Assembly: GCF_028464225.1 (NCBI RefSeq)
Contig: NZ_JAQPCN010000004.1
Location: 1 to 64,000, forward strand
Direction of reading: 5' to 3'
DNA: 64,000 bases
Source of the DNA: Zeaxanthinibacter sp. PT1
GTDB lineage: Bacteria > Bacteroidota > Bacteroidia > Flavobacteriales > Flavobacteriaceae
Shown: positions 9,801-17,326 of the stretch, piece by piece
How the letters are laid out: each line of letters opens with the position of its first letter
Position numbering within the stretch: position 1 is the first letter of the stretch
Translations under genes and position numbers: made by a program
The notes under the pieces: generated by a model
Told to the model about the DNA's origin: nothing
The model's input: the letters and a program-made list of their open reading frames with translations, nothing else
The model's database searches: none

Positions 9801-10233
9801 CTTTTTCTCCCGACAAGCTTCGGTCAAATTCGCTCGCAGTCACCGATATGGTTTCGTTCTCAGCGAAGCGTTTAGCCGTTTCCTTGACCACAGCAAAGGC
9901 TTCCGGTAAAATATCATTCAGCGTTTTCTGTTGAAGCTGGTAAGCCTCTTCCTGCAGTTTATCGATCTCTGCGTAGAGTTCTTCATTTTTATCAATATCC
10001 TCGGATTCCTTTACACCTGCGCGGATTTCTGCAATCTTCTCGTTAATCTCTCGGCAGGCCTCAGACAACTGTTGCTTAAAGCCCGTTGTTTTAGCCCTGA
10101 GCTCATCATGTGTAAGCTGGGAAAGGGCTTCTTCATGAGACTTTATCGCATTGACAAGGGGTTGTAATTCCTTAACATCCTTTTTTGCCTTATCTCCAAC
10201 AAAAGCCTTTAAAACAGAATTTAAAAAATTCAT
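6868..10233 (-). CDS. secA: Protein translocase ATPase SecA
   Basis: SecA drives preproteins through SecYEG by ATP hydrolysis. At 1121 residues it is far longer than the about 900 of Escherichia coli, as is usual in Bacteroidota. Walker A (QTGEGKT) is at 193-199, about 90 residues later than in E. coli because of an extra charged segment at about 60-105. DEVDSVLIDDARTPLIISG is the DEAD-type motif II, and a further insertion follows it (about 325-460). Helicase-like motifs TNMAGRGTDI and GRSGRQGDPGSS are intact. The tail lacks the usual Cys-rich zinc motif and ends in a short conserved WVLIDHE segment. The gene has its own terminator and appears monocistronic. Confidence 0.97.
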   Translation of the reverse strand: MNFLNSVLKAFVGDKAKKDVKELQPLVNAIKSHEEALSQLTHDELRAKTTGFKQQLSEACREINEKIAEIRAGVKESEDIDKNEELYAEIDKLQEEAYQLQQKTLNDILPEAFAVVKETAKRFAENETISVTASEFDRSLSGEKDYVQLQGDTAVWQNSWDAAGKEVTWDMVHYDVQLIGGIALHQGKIAEMQTGEGKTLVATLPLYLNALTGNGAHLVTVNDYLAKRDSAWMAPIFEFHGMTVDCIDKHQPNSDGRRAAYNADITYGTNNEFGFDYLRDNMAHKPDDLVQRPHHYAIVDEVDSVLIDDARTPLIISGPVPEGDRHEFNELKPKVSDIVQKQKQYLTGVLAEAKKLIAAGDTKEGGFQLLRVQRGLPKNKALIKYLSEEGIKQLLQKTENTYMQDNNREMHQVDAELLFVIDEKNNQIELTDKGIEYISGDQSKDFFVMPDIGSEIAKIENQDLEIEKEAALKEELFKDFAIKSERIHTMSQLLKAYTLFEKDVEYVVIDNKVMIVDEQTGRIMDGRRYSDGLHQAIEAKENVKIEAMTQTFATVTLQNYFRMYKKLAGMTGTAITEAGEFWEIYELDVMEIPTNRPIARDDKNDLIYKTKREKYNAIIEEVTKLSQKGRPVLIGTTSVEISELLSRMLTLRKINHNVLNAKLHKKEADIVAEAGKGGIVTIATNMAGRGTDIKLSKEVKDAGGLAIIGTERHDSRRVDRQLRGRSGRQGDPGSSQFYVSLEDNLMRLFGSDRVAKMMDRMGLEEGEVIQHSMMTKSIERAQKKVEENNFGIRKRLLEYDDVMNAQREVVYKRRRHALQGDRLKLDIANMIYDTSEVITETNKAASDYKNFEFELIKYFSITAPVSEDEFGKMGTPELAMKVYHEAYKNYQLKMERSAATALPVIKRVHEDNSNSFERIVVPFTDGIKTLNVVTNLEEAYQSNGKQLVNDFEKNITLAIIDDAWKTHLRKMDELKQSVQLAVHEQKDPLLIYKFEAFELFKEMIVKVNKEVVSFLFKGELPSASSNEIQEERQVRRPKEKLQTSKEEIPNSDELAAQNRAAGQTQGNRPSITETITREKPKIGRNDRVTIKNVRSGESKVVKYKQAEPLIDRGEWVLIDHE

Positions 10234-10368
10234 AGGTATATCTTGTAATTTAAGCCTGCTCCCTGAAGAAACCTGCTGTGAAGTAAAATCGATTTCAAAT
10301 TATGTGATTCTGTAACCTCAAAAGGTATTCCACATTGTAATACTGCCAATTTTGGCCCTGAGGGCTGT

Positions 10369-10376
10369 CAAAATTA
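10369..10376 (-). promoter_or_regulatory. Putative secA promoter -7 element
   Basis: TAATTTTG on the minus strand matches the Bacteroidota consensus TAnnTTTG. It would give a leader of about 130 bases. No clear TTG lies 17-23 bases upstream, so support is only the one box and its position just past the terminator of the preceding gene. Confidence 0.4.
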
Positions 10377-10380
10377 CATA

Positions 10381-10407
10381 AAAAAAAAGCCTCCTAAGAG
10401 ACTTTTT
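10381..10407 (-). terminator. Terminator of the DUF2795 gene
   Basis: Stem aaaaag-c-ctc / gag-a-cttttt with loop ctaa. On the minus strand it is followed by a long T-run, 22 bases past the DUF2795 stop. Confidence 0.75.
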
Positions 10408-10429
10408 AATTTGAATTCGTTATTTGGGA

Positions 10430-10654
10430 TCAATACTCGTCCTCGTTCCAAAGGTAATCCTCTTCAGTAGGATAGTCCGGCCAGATCTCCTCAATAGATT
10501 CATAAATCTCGCCTCCTTCTTCTTCCATGGATTGCAGATTCTCGACAACTTCCAATGGCGCACCTGTCCGAATTGCGTAATCTATCAATTCATCTTTGGT
10601 TGCGGGCCAAGGTGCGTCGCTTAGGTAAGATGCCAATTCTAAAGTCCAATACAT
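10430..10654 (-). CDS. DUF2795 domain protein
   Basis: A 74-residue acidic protein. The N-terminal part (YWTLELASYLSDAPWPATKDELIDYA, residues 2-27) is the DUF2795 helical domain, which places a Pro-Trp-Pro turn before a helix. The C-terminal third is mostly Glu, Asp and Tyr. Length and sequence are typical for the flavobacterial family, which has no established function. It has its own promoter and terminator, so it is a single-gene transcript between secA and the cobalamin adenosyltransferase gene. No signal peptide is present, so it acts in the cytoplasm. Confidence 0.85.
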   Translation of the reverse strand: MYWTLELASYLSDAPWPATKDELIDYAIRTGAPLEVVENLQSMEEEGGEIYESIEEIWPDYPTEEDYLWNEDEY

Positions 10655-10680
10655 CGTTCAAGTATGATTTTAATTTTTTG

Positions 10681-10710
10681 CAAAAATAATTTTAAAAGCC
10701 AAATAGCCAA
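10681..10710 (-). promoter_or_regulatory. Promoter of the DUF2795 gene
   Basis: On the minus strand TTG (10710-10708), a 19-base spacer and TATTTTTG (10688-10681) fit the flavobacterial consensus TTG-N17-23-TAnnTTTG. The leader would be about 22 bases. Confidence 0.6.
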
Positions 10711-10801
10711 GAGAATTCACGATTATTTCGTAAACATCGGGTGGGTTTTTCGGATTTACTAAAAAGATAACGAAGAAATAATAAAATTATTAGGCTTTTC
10801 C

Positions 10802-11365
10802 TTAATGAATCCACTTTTCTTCATCAACTTTCAAAAAATCGGACAAATTTCGTGCCAATACAAAAAGATAGTCAGAGAGCCTGTTGAGGTAGATAAGAAT
10901 ATCAGGGTTAAAGGGTTCATGCTCGTTCAGAAGCGAGGCCAGGCGCTCTGCCCTGCGGCAAACAGTTCTGCTGATATGACAGTATGACACCGTCGTATGG
11001 CCTCCGGGCAGGATAAAATGGGTCATTGGAGGGAGCGCTTCATTCATGCGGTCAATTTCTTTTTCCAGCAGGGCGATATCTTCTTCTTTTAAGGATGGGA
11101 TTTTTATACGCGATTGCCCTGCTTTACCCGGCTTTTGTTCGGGATCCGTAGCGAGTATAGATCCGATTATAAAGAGTTTATCCTGAATGTTTTTTAAAAC
11201 GTCCTTTGAGCTATCCGGTATTTCCTGGTCACGGACCAGTCCTATCCATGAATTAAGTTCATCCACAGTCCCGTAGCTGTCAATGCGTATGTGGTGCTTG
11301 GCCACTCGTTTTCCTCCTATCAAGGCCGTACTTCCCTGGTCCCCTGTCTTCGTATATATCTTCAT
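10802..11365 (-). CDS. Cob(I)yrinic acid a,c-diamide adenosyltransferase (PduO type)
   Basis: A 187-residue enzyme that transfers the adenosyl group of ATP to cob(I)alamin, giving coenzyme B12. The N-terminal KIYTKTGDQGSTALIGGKRV is the family's ATP-binding loop, and D-S-Y-G-T-V-D-E-L-N-S (29-39) is its second signature. RRAERLASLL and LNRLSDYLFVLARN near the C-terminus are the conserved helices of the trimer. Length is normal. It is probably first in a short operon with the 57-residue membrane-protein gene upstream of it (45 bases apart). The product would serve B12-dependent enzymes encoded elsewhere, such as methylmalonyl-CoA mutase. Confidence 0.93.
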   Translation of the reverse strand: MKIYTKTGDQGSTALIGGKRVAKHHIRIDSYGTVDELNSWIGLVRDQEIPDSSKDVLKNIQDKLFIIGSILATDPEQKPGKAGQSRIKIPSLKEEDIALLEKEIDRMNEALPPMTHFILPGGHTTVSYCHISRTVCRRAERLASLLNEHEPFNPDILIYLNRLSDYLFVLARNLSDFLKVDEEKWIH

Positions 11366-11410
11366 CAGTGTATTTAGGCCTTTGTGCCGGGTTGTAATTA
11401 AGTTCTTTAC

Positions 11411-11584
11411 CTAATTATTCCTGTTTTCTTGTTCCGGCGTTTTCTCCGCTTTTTTTTCCTTGCGCTGGTAACCTTCCATAAATTCCCTGGATCGTCTCCT
11501 GGTCGATTTCTTCTTGTTGTAAACCGTGATAAAAAGGTAGAGGACGATCACGATTCCCAGTACATAATAGATGTTAATTTCCAT
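11411..11584 (-). CDS. Small single-pass membrane protein, 57 residues
   Basis: Chosen start is the ATG at 11584 (MEINIYYVLG), because a longer in-frame extension to 11689 would overlap the end of the next gene and does not look coded. One hydrophobic segment (about residues 5-21) is followed by a strongly basic stretch (KKKSTRRRSREF) and a Lys/Glu-rich tail, giving an N-out, C-in topology. Function is unknown. It sits between the methyltransferase-like gene and the cobalamin adenosyltransferase gene on the same strand. Confidence 0.6.
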   Translation of the reverse strand: MEINIYYVLGIVIVLYLFITVYNKKKSTRRRSREFMEGYQRKEKKAEKTPEQENRNN

Positions 11585-11615
11585 CACAGTCTTGTGTTGG
11601 GTTAAAATTACGGCA

Positions 11616-12122
11616 TTATATCCGAATCCTAAAATGCTCCCTGGCCTGTTCCTGCCTGAAGAAGATCGCACAACAATGAAACATATCAATAGACACTGTA
11701 ACCCTGCTGTCTGTTTTTATGGCTTCCCATTGCTCCGTAGTTTCCTTGTCTTTATAAGGCTGATCCAGAAGCACAGCCGTATCATTGTGTAAAAGCCCCG
11801 GCTCGGACAGGAGTTCATATATTGTTTTGATCTCAAGGGCTGGTATAAAAATGAAATCGTAGGGCGTTGATCCCGTTCTGACATCCGGAAAATGGGATGC
11901 TATCTGATTCTCCATGTCCGGGTTGTTGCCGCTTATCATGATGTTACGCGACTTAAAGTACTCCAGGCTCTTTAGAAAGACCCTTGTTGTTTTAGTGCCC
12001 TTGAAACCGTAATCCCCGTACAGGCATTTGGTCACGTATTGGTAAACAAAAGGAGAATGAACTCCATGCTGGTTGGATGACTTTAGAAGAAAGCGGATAT
12101 ATGCTGTTAAAGAGTAGATCAA
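11616..12122 (-). CDS. Shortened methyltransferase-like protein
   Basis: 168 residues. The N-terminus (SNQHGVHSPFVYQYVTKCLY, residues 16-35) is the signature start of a flavobacterial class I SAM-dependent methyltransferase family that, as I recall it, usually runs to about 230-260 residues. Here the SAM-binding region seems shrunken: NIMISGNNPDMENQI stands where the glycine-rich motif I should be, and YDFIFI (the motif IV-like strand) follows after only about 30 residues. The protein may have lost SAM binding. No internal stop or frameshift is visible, so this is a shortened but intact frame. It follows the ABC-F gene by 14 bases in one operon. Confidence 0.6.
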   Translation of the reverse strand: MIYSLTAYIRFLLKSSNQHGVHSPFVYQYVTKCLYGDYGFKGTKTTRVFLKSLEYFKSRNIMISGNNPDMENQIASHFPDVRTGSTPYDFIFIPALEIKTIYELLSEPGLLHNDTAVLLDQPYKDKETTEQWEAIKTDSRVTVSIDMFHCCAIFFRQEQAREHFRIRI

Positions 12123-12136
12123 AACTTCAGTCCTTG

Positions 12137-14011
12137 CTATGATTCCATTTTTGCCGCAAGCTCAAACCAACGCTCTGTCTGTTGATCCAATTGGTCCATG
12201 ATCTCCTTAAGTTCAATGGAAAGCGAATCAATGGCCTCCCCTTCGAGGGAACCATCGGTGAATTTATCTTGTATGGCAAGCTTTTCTTTTTCCAGTTTCG
12301 CAATTTCTTTTTCAAGACGTTGGTATTCTTTTTGCTCCGTATAACTCAGTTTACCATCATCCTTATTCCTCCAGGTGTTTTTCTCGGTAGATTCTTTAGA
12401 GGAAGATTTATTATTGGCTTCTTCTGCTGCCTCAAGTGATTCGAATTCCCTGAAATCAGAATAGTTTCCGGGGAAATCCTTGATCTGCGCTTCTCCTTTA
12501 AAAATAAACAGGTGGTCAACGATCTTATCCATAAAATAACGGTCGTGGGAAACCACCAGGAGACAACCGGGAAAATCGAGAAGAAACTCTTCAAGAACAT
12601 TTAAGGTAACAATATCAAGGTCGTTCGTAGGTTCATCCAGGATAAGGAAATTGGGATTTTGTATCAGTACTGTGCAGAGGTAAAGTCTTTTGCGTTCACC
12701 ACCACTGAGTTTATCCACGAAATCATATTGTTTCTTCCGGTCAAATAAAAATCGCTCCAACAATTGTTGTGCAGATAATTGCCTTCCCTTCTTTAAGGGA
12801 ATATAATCACCATATTCTTTAATGACATCGATGACCTTTAAGCCCGCCTTGTCCGTGATTCCCTTTTGAGTGTAATAACCAAAGGTAACGGTATCGCCAA
12901 CCACGATTTTACCCTGGTCCGGAGCTTCCCTACCTGTAAGTAAATTCAGGAAAGTAGATTTCCCGGTACCGTTCTTACCAATAATGCCTACCCGTTCCCC
13001 TTTTTTAAAGGTATAGGAGAAGTTGTCCAGTATGGGTTTGCCCGGGAATGCTTTACTGACCTTGTGGATTTCTACGATCTTACTTCCCAGCCGGTCCATG
13101 TTGAGTTCCAGCTCTACTGTTCTCCTGTCCTTGCTCTGGTGAGCTTTTTGTTTGATGTCCTTAAAATCGTCTATCCGCGCCTTGGACTTGGTGGTCCGTG
13201 CTTTGGGCTGCCTGCGCATCCATTCCAATTCCTTCTTGTACAGCAGTTTGGATTTGTGTTGCTCCACGGCTTGCTGTTCCTGCATCGCCTCTTTCTTCTC
13301 CAGGTAATAAGAATAATTACCCTTGTAGGTGTATAGCTGGTTATCGTCTAATTCCAGGATCTCGTTGCAAACTCTTTCAAGGAAATACCTGTCATGGGTC
13401 ACCATCAGGAAGGAGAGTTGCTCTTTCGCGAAAAATTGCTCCAACCATTCTATCATTTCAAGGTCCAGGTGGTTAGTGGGTTCATCAAGGAGCAGGAGAT
13501 CGGGTTTATTGATCAATGCATTAGCCAGTGCTAATCGCTTTTTTTGCCCCCCGGAAAGGGTGGCCACCTTGGCATCCAGGTCCTGTAATTTTAACTGGAA
13601 GAGGATTTGTTTGTACTGAGTTTCAAAATCCCAGGCGTTAAATCGTTCCATTGCCTCGAAAGCTTTCTGGTAGGCTGTTTCATCTGAAGGGTCGGCCAAA
13701 GCCTTGTTGTACTTGCGGATCACTTTCAGGATCTCGGTATCTGCTGTAAAAATCGTCTCCTCTATTGTCAGCGAAGGGTCTAGGTTAGGCTCCTGTGATA
13801 AGAGGGAAACCCGTAATCCCTTGCGATAATTGACACGTCCGGTGTCCGGGCTGTCTAATCCGGCTAGAATATTCAGGATGGAGGTCTTTCCCGTTCCATT
13901 CTTGGCGATCAGTGCAATCTTTTGGTCTTGGTTTATACCAAAGGAAAGCCCGGAGAACAGTTGCCTTTCCCCATAGGATTTAGAAATATTTTCAACGGTG
14001 ATCAAGTTCAT
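12137..14011 (-). CDS. ABC-F family ATPase, Uup-like
   Basis: A 624-residue soluble protein with two ABC domains and no membrane segment. The first domain has GTGKTS in its Walker A (with Lys for the usual Pro-Asn start), LSGGQKKRLALANAL and LLLLDEPTNHLD. The second has IGKNGTGKST, LSGGERKRLYLCTVL and FLILDEPTNDLD. The linker between them (about 240-305) is basic and helical, as in ABC-F proteins that act on the ribosome. A C-terminal coiled coil (about 545-620) is the mark of the Uup branch, which binds DNA or ribosomes. Its ATG overlaps the stop of the upstream DUF4105 gene as ATGA, so the two are translationally coupled. Confidence 0.9.
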   Translation of the reverse strand: MNLITVENISKSYGERQLFSGLSFGINQDQKIALIAKNGTGKTSILNILAGLDSPDTGRVNYRKGLRVSLLSQEPNLDPSLTIEETIFTADTEILKVIRKYNKALADPSDETAYQKAFEAMERFNAWDFETQYKQILFQLKLQDLDAKVATLSGGQKKRLALANALINKPDLLLLDEPTNHLDLEMIEWLEQFFAKEQLSFLMVTHDRYFLERVCNEILELDDNQLYTYKGNYSYYLEKKEAMQEQQAVEQHKSKLLYKKELEWMRRQPKARTTKSKARIDDFKDIKQKAHQSKDRRTVELELNMDRLGSKIVEIHKVSKAFPGKPILDNFSYTFKKGERVGIIGKNGTGKSTFLNLLTGREAPDQGKIVVGDTVTFGYYTQKGITDKAGLKVIDVIKEYGDYIPLKKGRQLSAQQLLERFLFDRKKQYDFVDKLSGGERKRLYLCTVLIQNPNFLILDEPTNDLDIVTLNVLEEFLLDFPGCLLVVSHDRYFMDKIVDHLFIFKGEAQIKDFPGNYSDFREFESLEAAEEANNKSSSKESTEKNTWRNKDDGKLSYTEQKEYQRLEKEIAKLEKEKLAIQDKFTDGSLEGEAIDSLSIELKEIMDQLDQQTERWFELAAKMES

Positions 14012-15192
14012 AGAGTAGGGGATAATCCAGCTTTAAAATAACGGTATAAATAGGCGTAACGCAGCCCGAGGGTCGCCCATATGATGATCATGAGCGGTGA
14101 AAACACCTGGATATTCAATATCCAAAGTACGGGGGTCAGTAAAAGCATACCCAGGAGAAATGCCAGGTATCCGTTGAACCACATTCCGGGATTCGCTTTC
14201 TTAAGTACGGCTATTCCCGCTAAAAGATTCAGTGGGAATGCCCATAATATGTTGTAATTGTACAAGGTGGTCGTATGATCGGTAAAAAACCAGAGAAATA
14301 CAATAAGCACCCCGAGTATACCGGTAAAGAGGAGTAAAAAGGAATCCAATGCCCGGCTCCTGCTACCGTTGCGCAAATCCTTGTAAGTGAAAAGCGCGGT
14401 TATTAAGAAAAGAAGCAATAACCAGAAAGCAGGGGTTAGCAGGAAAAATGCGGAAGATTCCTCGCCCTGTTTTTGAAGGATACTTCTTTCTTTTTTCACC
14501 AAAGAGTTGCCGTTTAGTTGGGCGTGGTTCATCTGCCGCAAGACATAATCCGGCAGGAACATATGCTTTCTTGGACTGGCCTTCCTATCGATCACGGAGC
14601 CAAGGGCCAGGTCTATCCCGAGGCTGGACCAGGAGTTTGTCCTGAGGTACTGTTGGATCAGTTGACGAAAGGTATAGGTCTGTTCTAAATAGTCATCATC
14701 TAACACCAGTCTCCCGGGAAGCGCCCTTTCCAGGACTTCGGGGATCTTCGTGGAACAATTTTCATCCAGGAAATTGTATAGGTAATCCCGGTTTTCCGGG
14801 AGGTAATTGTATTCTAAAAACTGCAGTACTTTATTTTCTTCCTCAGGACTTAAGGCGAGTATTTGTTCTTTTACCCAGCGATCTTCCAGCTGGTACGTAT
14901 ACAGGAAGTTCTCAAAAGAATTCCGGCTTAAAGAGTAGAGTAACTGGCCTTTTGCAAACTTGGTATAAAATCCGGGGGTATTAAAATCAAAGGTACCGTA
15001 ATTGTACACCAGGTCTAAGCCCTTGACCGGGTCTTGTACCCTGAAAGCGCTATGACCAAAAGAAGCGTACAGTTCGCTCCCCGGCCCGCATGTGATTACG
15101 CTGATCTTCGCATCCGGAGATAATTGAGCCTGGCTGGAGATTATCCACAGGGTAAAAAAAGCAAATAAATACTTCTTCAGCGATAACGGCAT
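14008..15192 (-). CDS. DUF4105 (Lnb N-terminal-like) membrane protein
   Basis: 394 residues from the ATG at 15192. An in-frame extension to 15270 lacks a signal peptide and is not favoured. A signal peptide (MPLSLKKYLFAFFTLWIISSQA) leads to a periplasmic DUF4105 domain (about 25-250) with GPGSELYASFGHSAFRV and YNYGTFDF. The conserved His and the later DENCST resemble the papain-like/NlpC-type core proposed for this family. Four or more hydrophobic segments follow in the last 150 residues. The reaction is unknown; envelope peptide or lipid processing is a reasonable guess. It is first in the operon with the ABC-F gene. Confidence 0.82.
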   Translation of the reverse strand: MPLSLKKYLFAFFTLWIISSQAQLSPDAKISVITCGPGSELYASFGHSAFRVQDPVKGLDLVYNYGTFDFNTPGFYTKFAKGQLLYSLSRNSFENFLYTYQLEDRWVKEQILALSPEEENKVLQFLEYNYLPENRDYLYNFLDENCSTKIPEVLERALPGRLVLDDDYLEQTYTFRQLIQQYLRTNSWSSLGIDLALGSVIDRKASPRKHMFLPDYVLRQMNHAQLNGNSLVKKERSILQKQGEESSAFFLLTPAFWLLLLFLITALFTYKDLRNGSRSRALDSFLLLFTGILGVLIVFLWFFTDHTTTLYNYNILWAFPLNLLAGIAVLKKANPGMWFNGYLAFLLGMLLLTPVLWILNIQVFSPLMIIIWATLGLRYAYLYRYFKAGLSPTL

Positions 15193-15315
15193 ACAATAAT
15201 AAATCTGTTCTTTAAACTCTGGCGCAAATATCAGAATAATTGAGCTATGTCTGTGACCAAATAGCTTCATAATTCAGAATAGCTTTAATTGAAGTCCTCC
15301 CCGGAGGTACAGAGC

Positions 15316-15351
15316 TTGCTGCTATAATGCGACTTTTATTATTTATCTTCG
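15316..15351 (+). promoter_or_regulatory. Weak candidate pssA promoter
   Basis: TTG (15316-15318) and TATCTTCG (15344-15351), one mismatch from TAnnTTTG, with a rather long 25-base spacer. The leader would be about 16 bases. Confidence 0.3.
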
Positions 15352-15370
15352 TTTTAACAACGCCAACCCT

Positions 15371-16117
15371 ATGAAAAAACATATCCCGAATTTTATTACA
15401 CTCCTCAATGTATTATCCGGTTGTATCGCCGTGGTATTTGCGGTTCGGAACGAGATGGAACTCGCCGCCTTATTCGTATTCCTTGGGATTTTCTTTGATT
15501 ATTTTGACGGGATGGCTGCCCGCTTACTCAATGTAAAAAGTGAGGTAGGCCTTCAGCTGGATTCCCTGGCGGATATGATTACCAGCGGACTAGTTCCGGG
15601 AATCGTAATGTTCCAACTTCTATCCATGTCGGTTACGGGTGGATGGAACCATACAGGAATGCTGGGAGGGTCGGAGGACGTGTTCGCATCACTATTGCCT
15701 TTCGCCGGTTTTATGATCACCATGGCATCTGCCTACCGGCTGGCTAAATTTAATATAGACGAAAACCAGGTAAGTTCTTTCGTGGGGGTTCCCACCCCGG
15801 CAAATGCATTACTGATCCTTTCCCTACCACTGATCCTCATTTACCACGCGAATGATTACCTAAACAGTATTATCCTGAATACCTGGTTCTTGCTGGGCAT
15901 GACTGTGCTGAGCAGTTACCTGCTGAATTCTTCATTGAATTTGTTTGCGCTTAAATTTGAGAACTGGAGTTTCCGGGATAATGCACTCCGCTATATCTTT
16001 ATCGTTGTCAGCTTTGTATTACTCCTGACACTTAAATTCCTGGCCATCCCTGCGATTCTTTTATTCTACCTGGCGGCTTCCATTATTACGGATGCATCCA
16101 ATAAGACGACGGTTTAA
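15371..16117 (+). CDS. pssA: CDP-diacylglycerol--serine O-phosphatidyltransferase
   Basis: 248 residues, an integral membrane enzyme making phosphatidylserine, the precursor of phosphatidylethanolamine. The CDP-alcohol phosphotransferase motif is complete: D-Y-F-D-G-M-A-A-R, eight residues, G-L-Q-L-D-S-L-A-D (about 46-70). About eight hydrophobic segments follow one another, with PTPANALLILSLPL conserved in the second half. The gene stands alone on the plus strand between two minus-strand operons. Confidence 0.93.
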   Translation: MKKHIPNFITLLNVLSGCIAVVFAVRNEMELAALFVFLGIFFDYFDGMAARLLNVKSEVGLQLDSLADMITSGLVPGIVMFQLLSMSVTGGWNHTGMLGGSEDVFASLLPFAGFMITMASAYRLAKFNIDENQVSSFVGVPTPANALLILSLPLILIYHANDYLNSIILNTWFLLGMTVLSSYLLNSSLNLFALKFENWSFRDNALRYIFIVVSFVLLLTLKFLAIPAILLFYLAASIITDASNKTTV

Positions 16118-16153
16118 ATGTATTCCGAAAAAAGGATTTAGAAGGCCCTGGTG

Positions 16154-16894
16154 CTAGAAATCCAGTTTCTTCTTACGAAGCTCAAAATTCTGGCCCAAGT
16201 AAACCTTACGTACCATTTCGTCTTCCGCAAGGTCCTCCGGGATTCCTGATTTCAGGATACCCCCCTCAAACATCAGGTAAGATCGTTCTGTGATCGCCAG
16301 GGTTTCCTGCACGTTGTGGTCCGTGATCAGGATGCCGATATTTTTATTTTTCAGCTGGGCCACAATGCGCTGGATGTCTTCTACCGCAACCGGGTCTACC
16401 CCGGCAAAGGGTTCATCGAGTAGAATAAATTTTGGGTCCGTAGCCAATGCGCGGGCTATCTCGGTACGCCTGCGTTCTCCACCGGAAAGCAGGTCTCCCC
16501 GGTTTTTTCGGATGTGCCCCAGGCCAAATTCTTCTATCAGGGACTCCATACGCATATGTTGTTCCTTCTTGCTGAGGTCCGTGAGCTGAAGTACACTTAG
16601 AATGTTCTTTTCCACACTGAGCTTCCGAAACACAGATGCCTCCTGGGCCAGGTAGCCAATGCCGTTCTGCGCACGTTTGTACATTGGAAATTTAGTGATC
16701 TCCATAGAGTCCAGGAAGATCTGGCCCCCGTTAGGCTTTATCAGCCCGACGATCATATAAAAAGAAGTTGTTTTCCCGGCACCATTGGGGCCGAGCAGAC
16801 CAACGATTTCTCCCTGGTTGACTTCCAGTGAGATACCCTTCACCACCTTGCGGCCGCGATAGGATTTCATAATATTTTCTGCCCTTAATTTCAT
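16154..16894 (-). CDS. lptB: LPS export ABC transporter ATP-binding protein LptB
   Basis: 246 residues with one ABC domain: Walker A GPNGAGKT, signature [15 protein letters not shown], Walker [14 protein letters not shown] and the H-loop ITDHNV. The ERRR in the signature and FAGVDPVAV after Walker B mark LptB among ABC ATPases. It powers LptFG to pull lipopolysaccharide from the inner membrane to the LptC-LptA bridge. kdsD (Kdo supply) lies three genes upstream on the same strand and an OstA-like protein is elsewhere in the window. Confidence 0.95.
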   Translation of the reverse strand: MKLRAENIMKSYRGRKVVKGISLEVNQGEIVGLLGPNGAGKTTSFYMIVGLIKPNGGQIFLDSMEITKFPMYKRAQNGIGYLAQEASVFRKLSVEKNILSVLQLTDLSKKEQHMRMESLIEEFGLGHIRKNRGDLLSGGERRRTEIARALATDPKFILLDEPFAGVDPVAVEDIQRIVAQLKNKNIGILITDHNVQETLAITERSYLMFEGGILKSGIPEDLAEDEMVRKVYLGQNFELRKKKLDF

Positions 16895-16908
16895 ATGTTC
16901 TGCTCGGC

Positions 16909-16916
16909 CAAATCTA
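16909..16916 (-). promoter_or_regulatory. Candidate lptB promoter -7 element
   Basis: TAGATTTG on the minus strand fits TAnnTTTG and would give a leader of only about 10 bases. No good TTG lies at the right distance upstream. Confidence 0.35.
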
Positions 16917-16954
16917 AAACTTTCATTCCGGAAGCCGAAAGTTTTACGGGTTTT

Positions 16955-17326
16955 TTAACCTTCGCTTTCCTCCAGTGCTTCCCAGTATTCATAGGCTCTC
17001 CTAAGATGGGGGATCACTATGGTGCCCCCAACCAAAGTGGCGATAGAAAGGGTTTCCATAACTTCTTGCTTAGTGGCGCCCTGTTCCAGTGAGCTTTCAA
17101 GGTGGTACCGGACACAGTCATCACATCGCAATACGGCAGAGGCTACAAGCCCGAGTAACTCTTTGGTTTTTACATCCAGGGCACCCGGTGCAAAGGCATT
17201 GGTGTCCAGGTTAAAGATGCGTTTAATGATCTTATTGTCATTATTCAGCAACTTTTCATTCATGCGAGCCCGGTAATCGTTGAATTCTTTTACGGGATCG
17301 GGTTTATTTTCGTTCTTTTTTTGCAT
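16955..17326 (-). CDS. Carboxymuconolactone decarboxylase / AhpD-like protein
   Basis: 123 residues, all-helical AhpD fold. RCDDCVRYH (about 68-76) carries the CxxC pair and the nearby His that in AhpD-type proteins do thiol redox chemistry, and GATKQEVMETLSIATLVGG is the conserved following helix pair. It is probably a thiol peroxidase or reductase rather than a true decarboxylase. The start at 17326 overlaps the tatC end by 23 bases; a later Met at 17263 is possible, but the residues between look family-like. It follows tatC in one operon. Confidence 0.82.
   Translation of the reverse strand: MQKKNENKPDPVKEFNDYRARMNEKLLNNDNKIIKRIFNLDTNAFAPGALDVKTKELLGLVASAVLRCDDCVRYHLESSLEQGATKQEVMETLSIATLVGGTIVIPHLRRAYEYWEALEESEG

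Noticed and set aside
8353-9909. Long open frames on the plus strand inside secA (209 and 217 codons)
   Set aside because: They lie antisense to a gene with unmistakable SecA motifs, have composition typical of shadow frames, and show no recognisable domain.
16955-17326. True carboxymuconolactone decarboxylase of aromatic degradation
   Set aside because: The CxxC and following His fit AhpD-type redox proteins, and no other aromatic-degradation gene is nearby.
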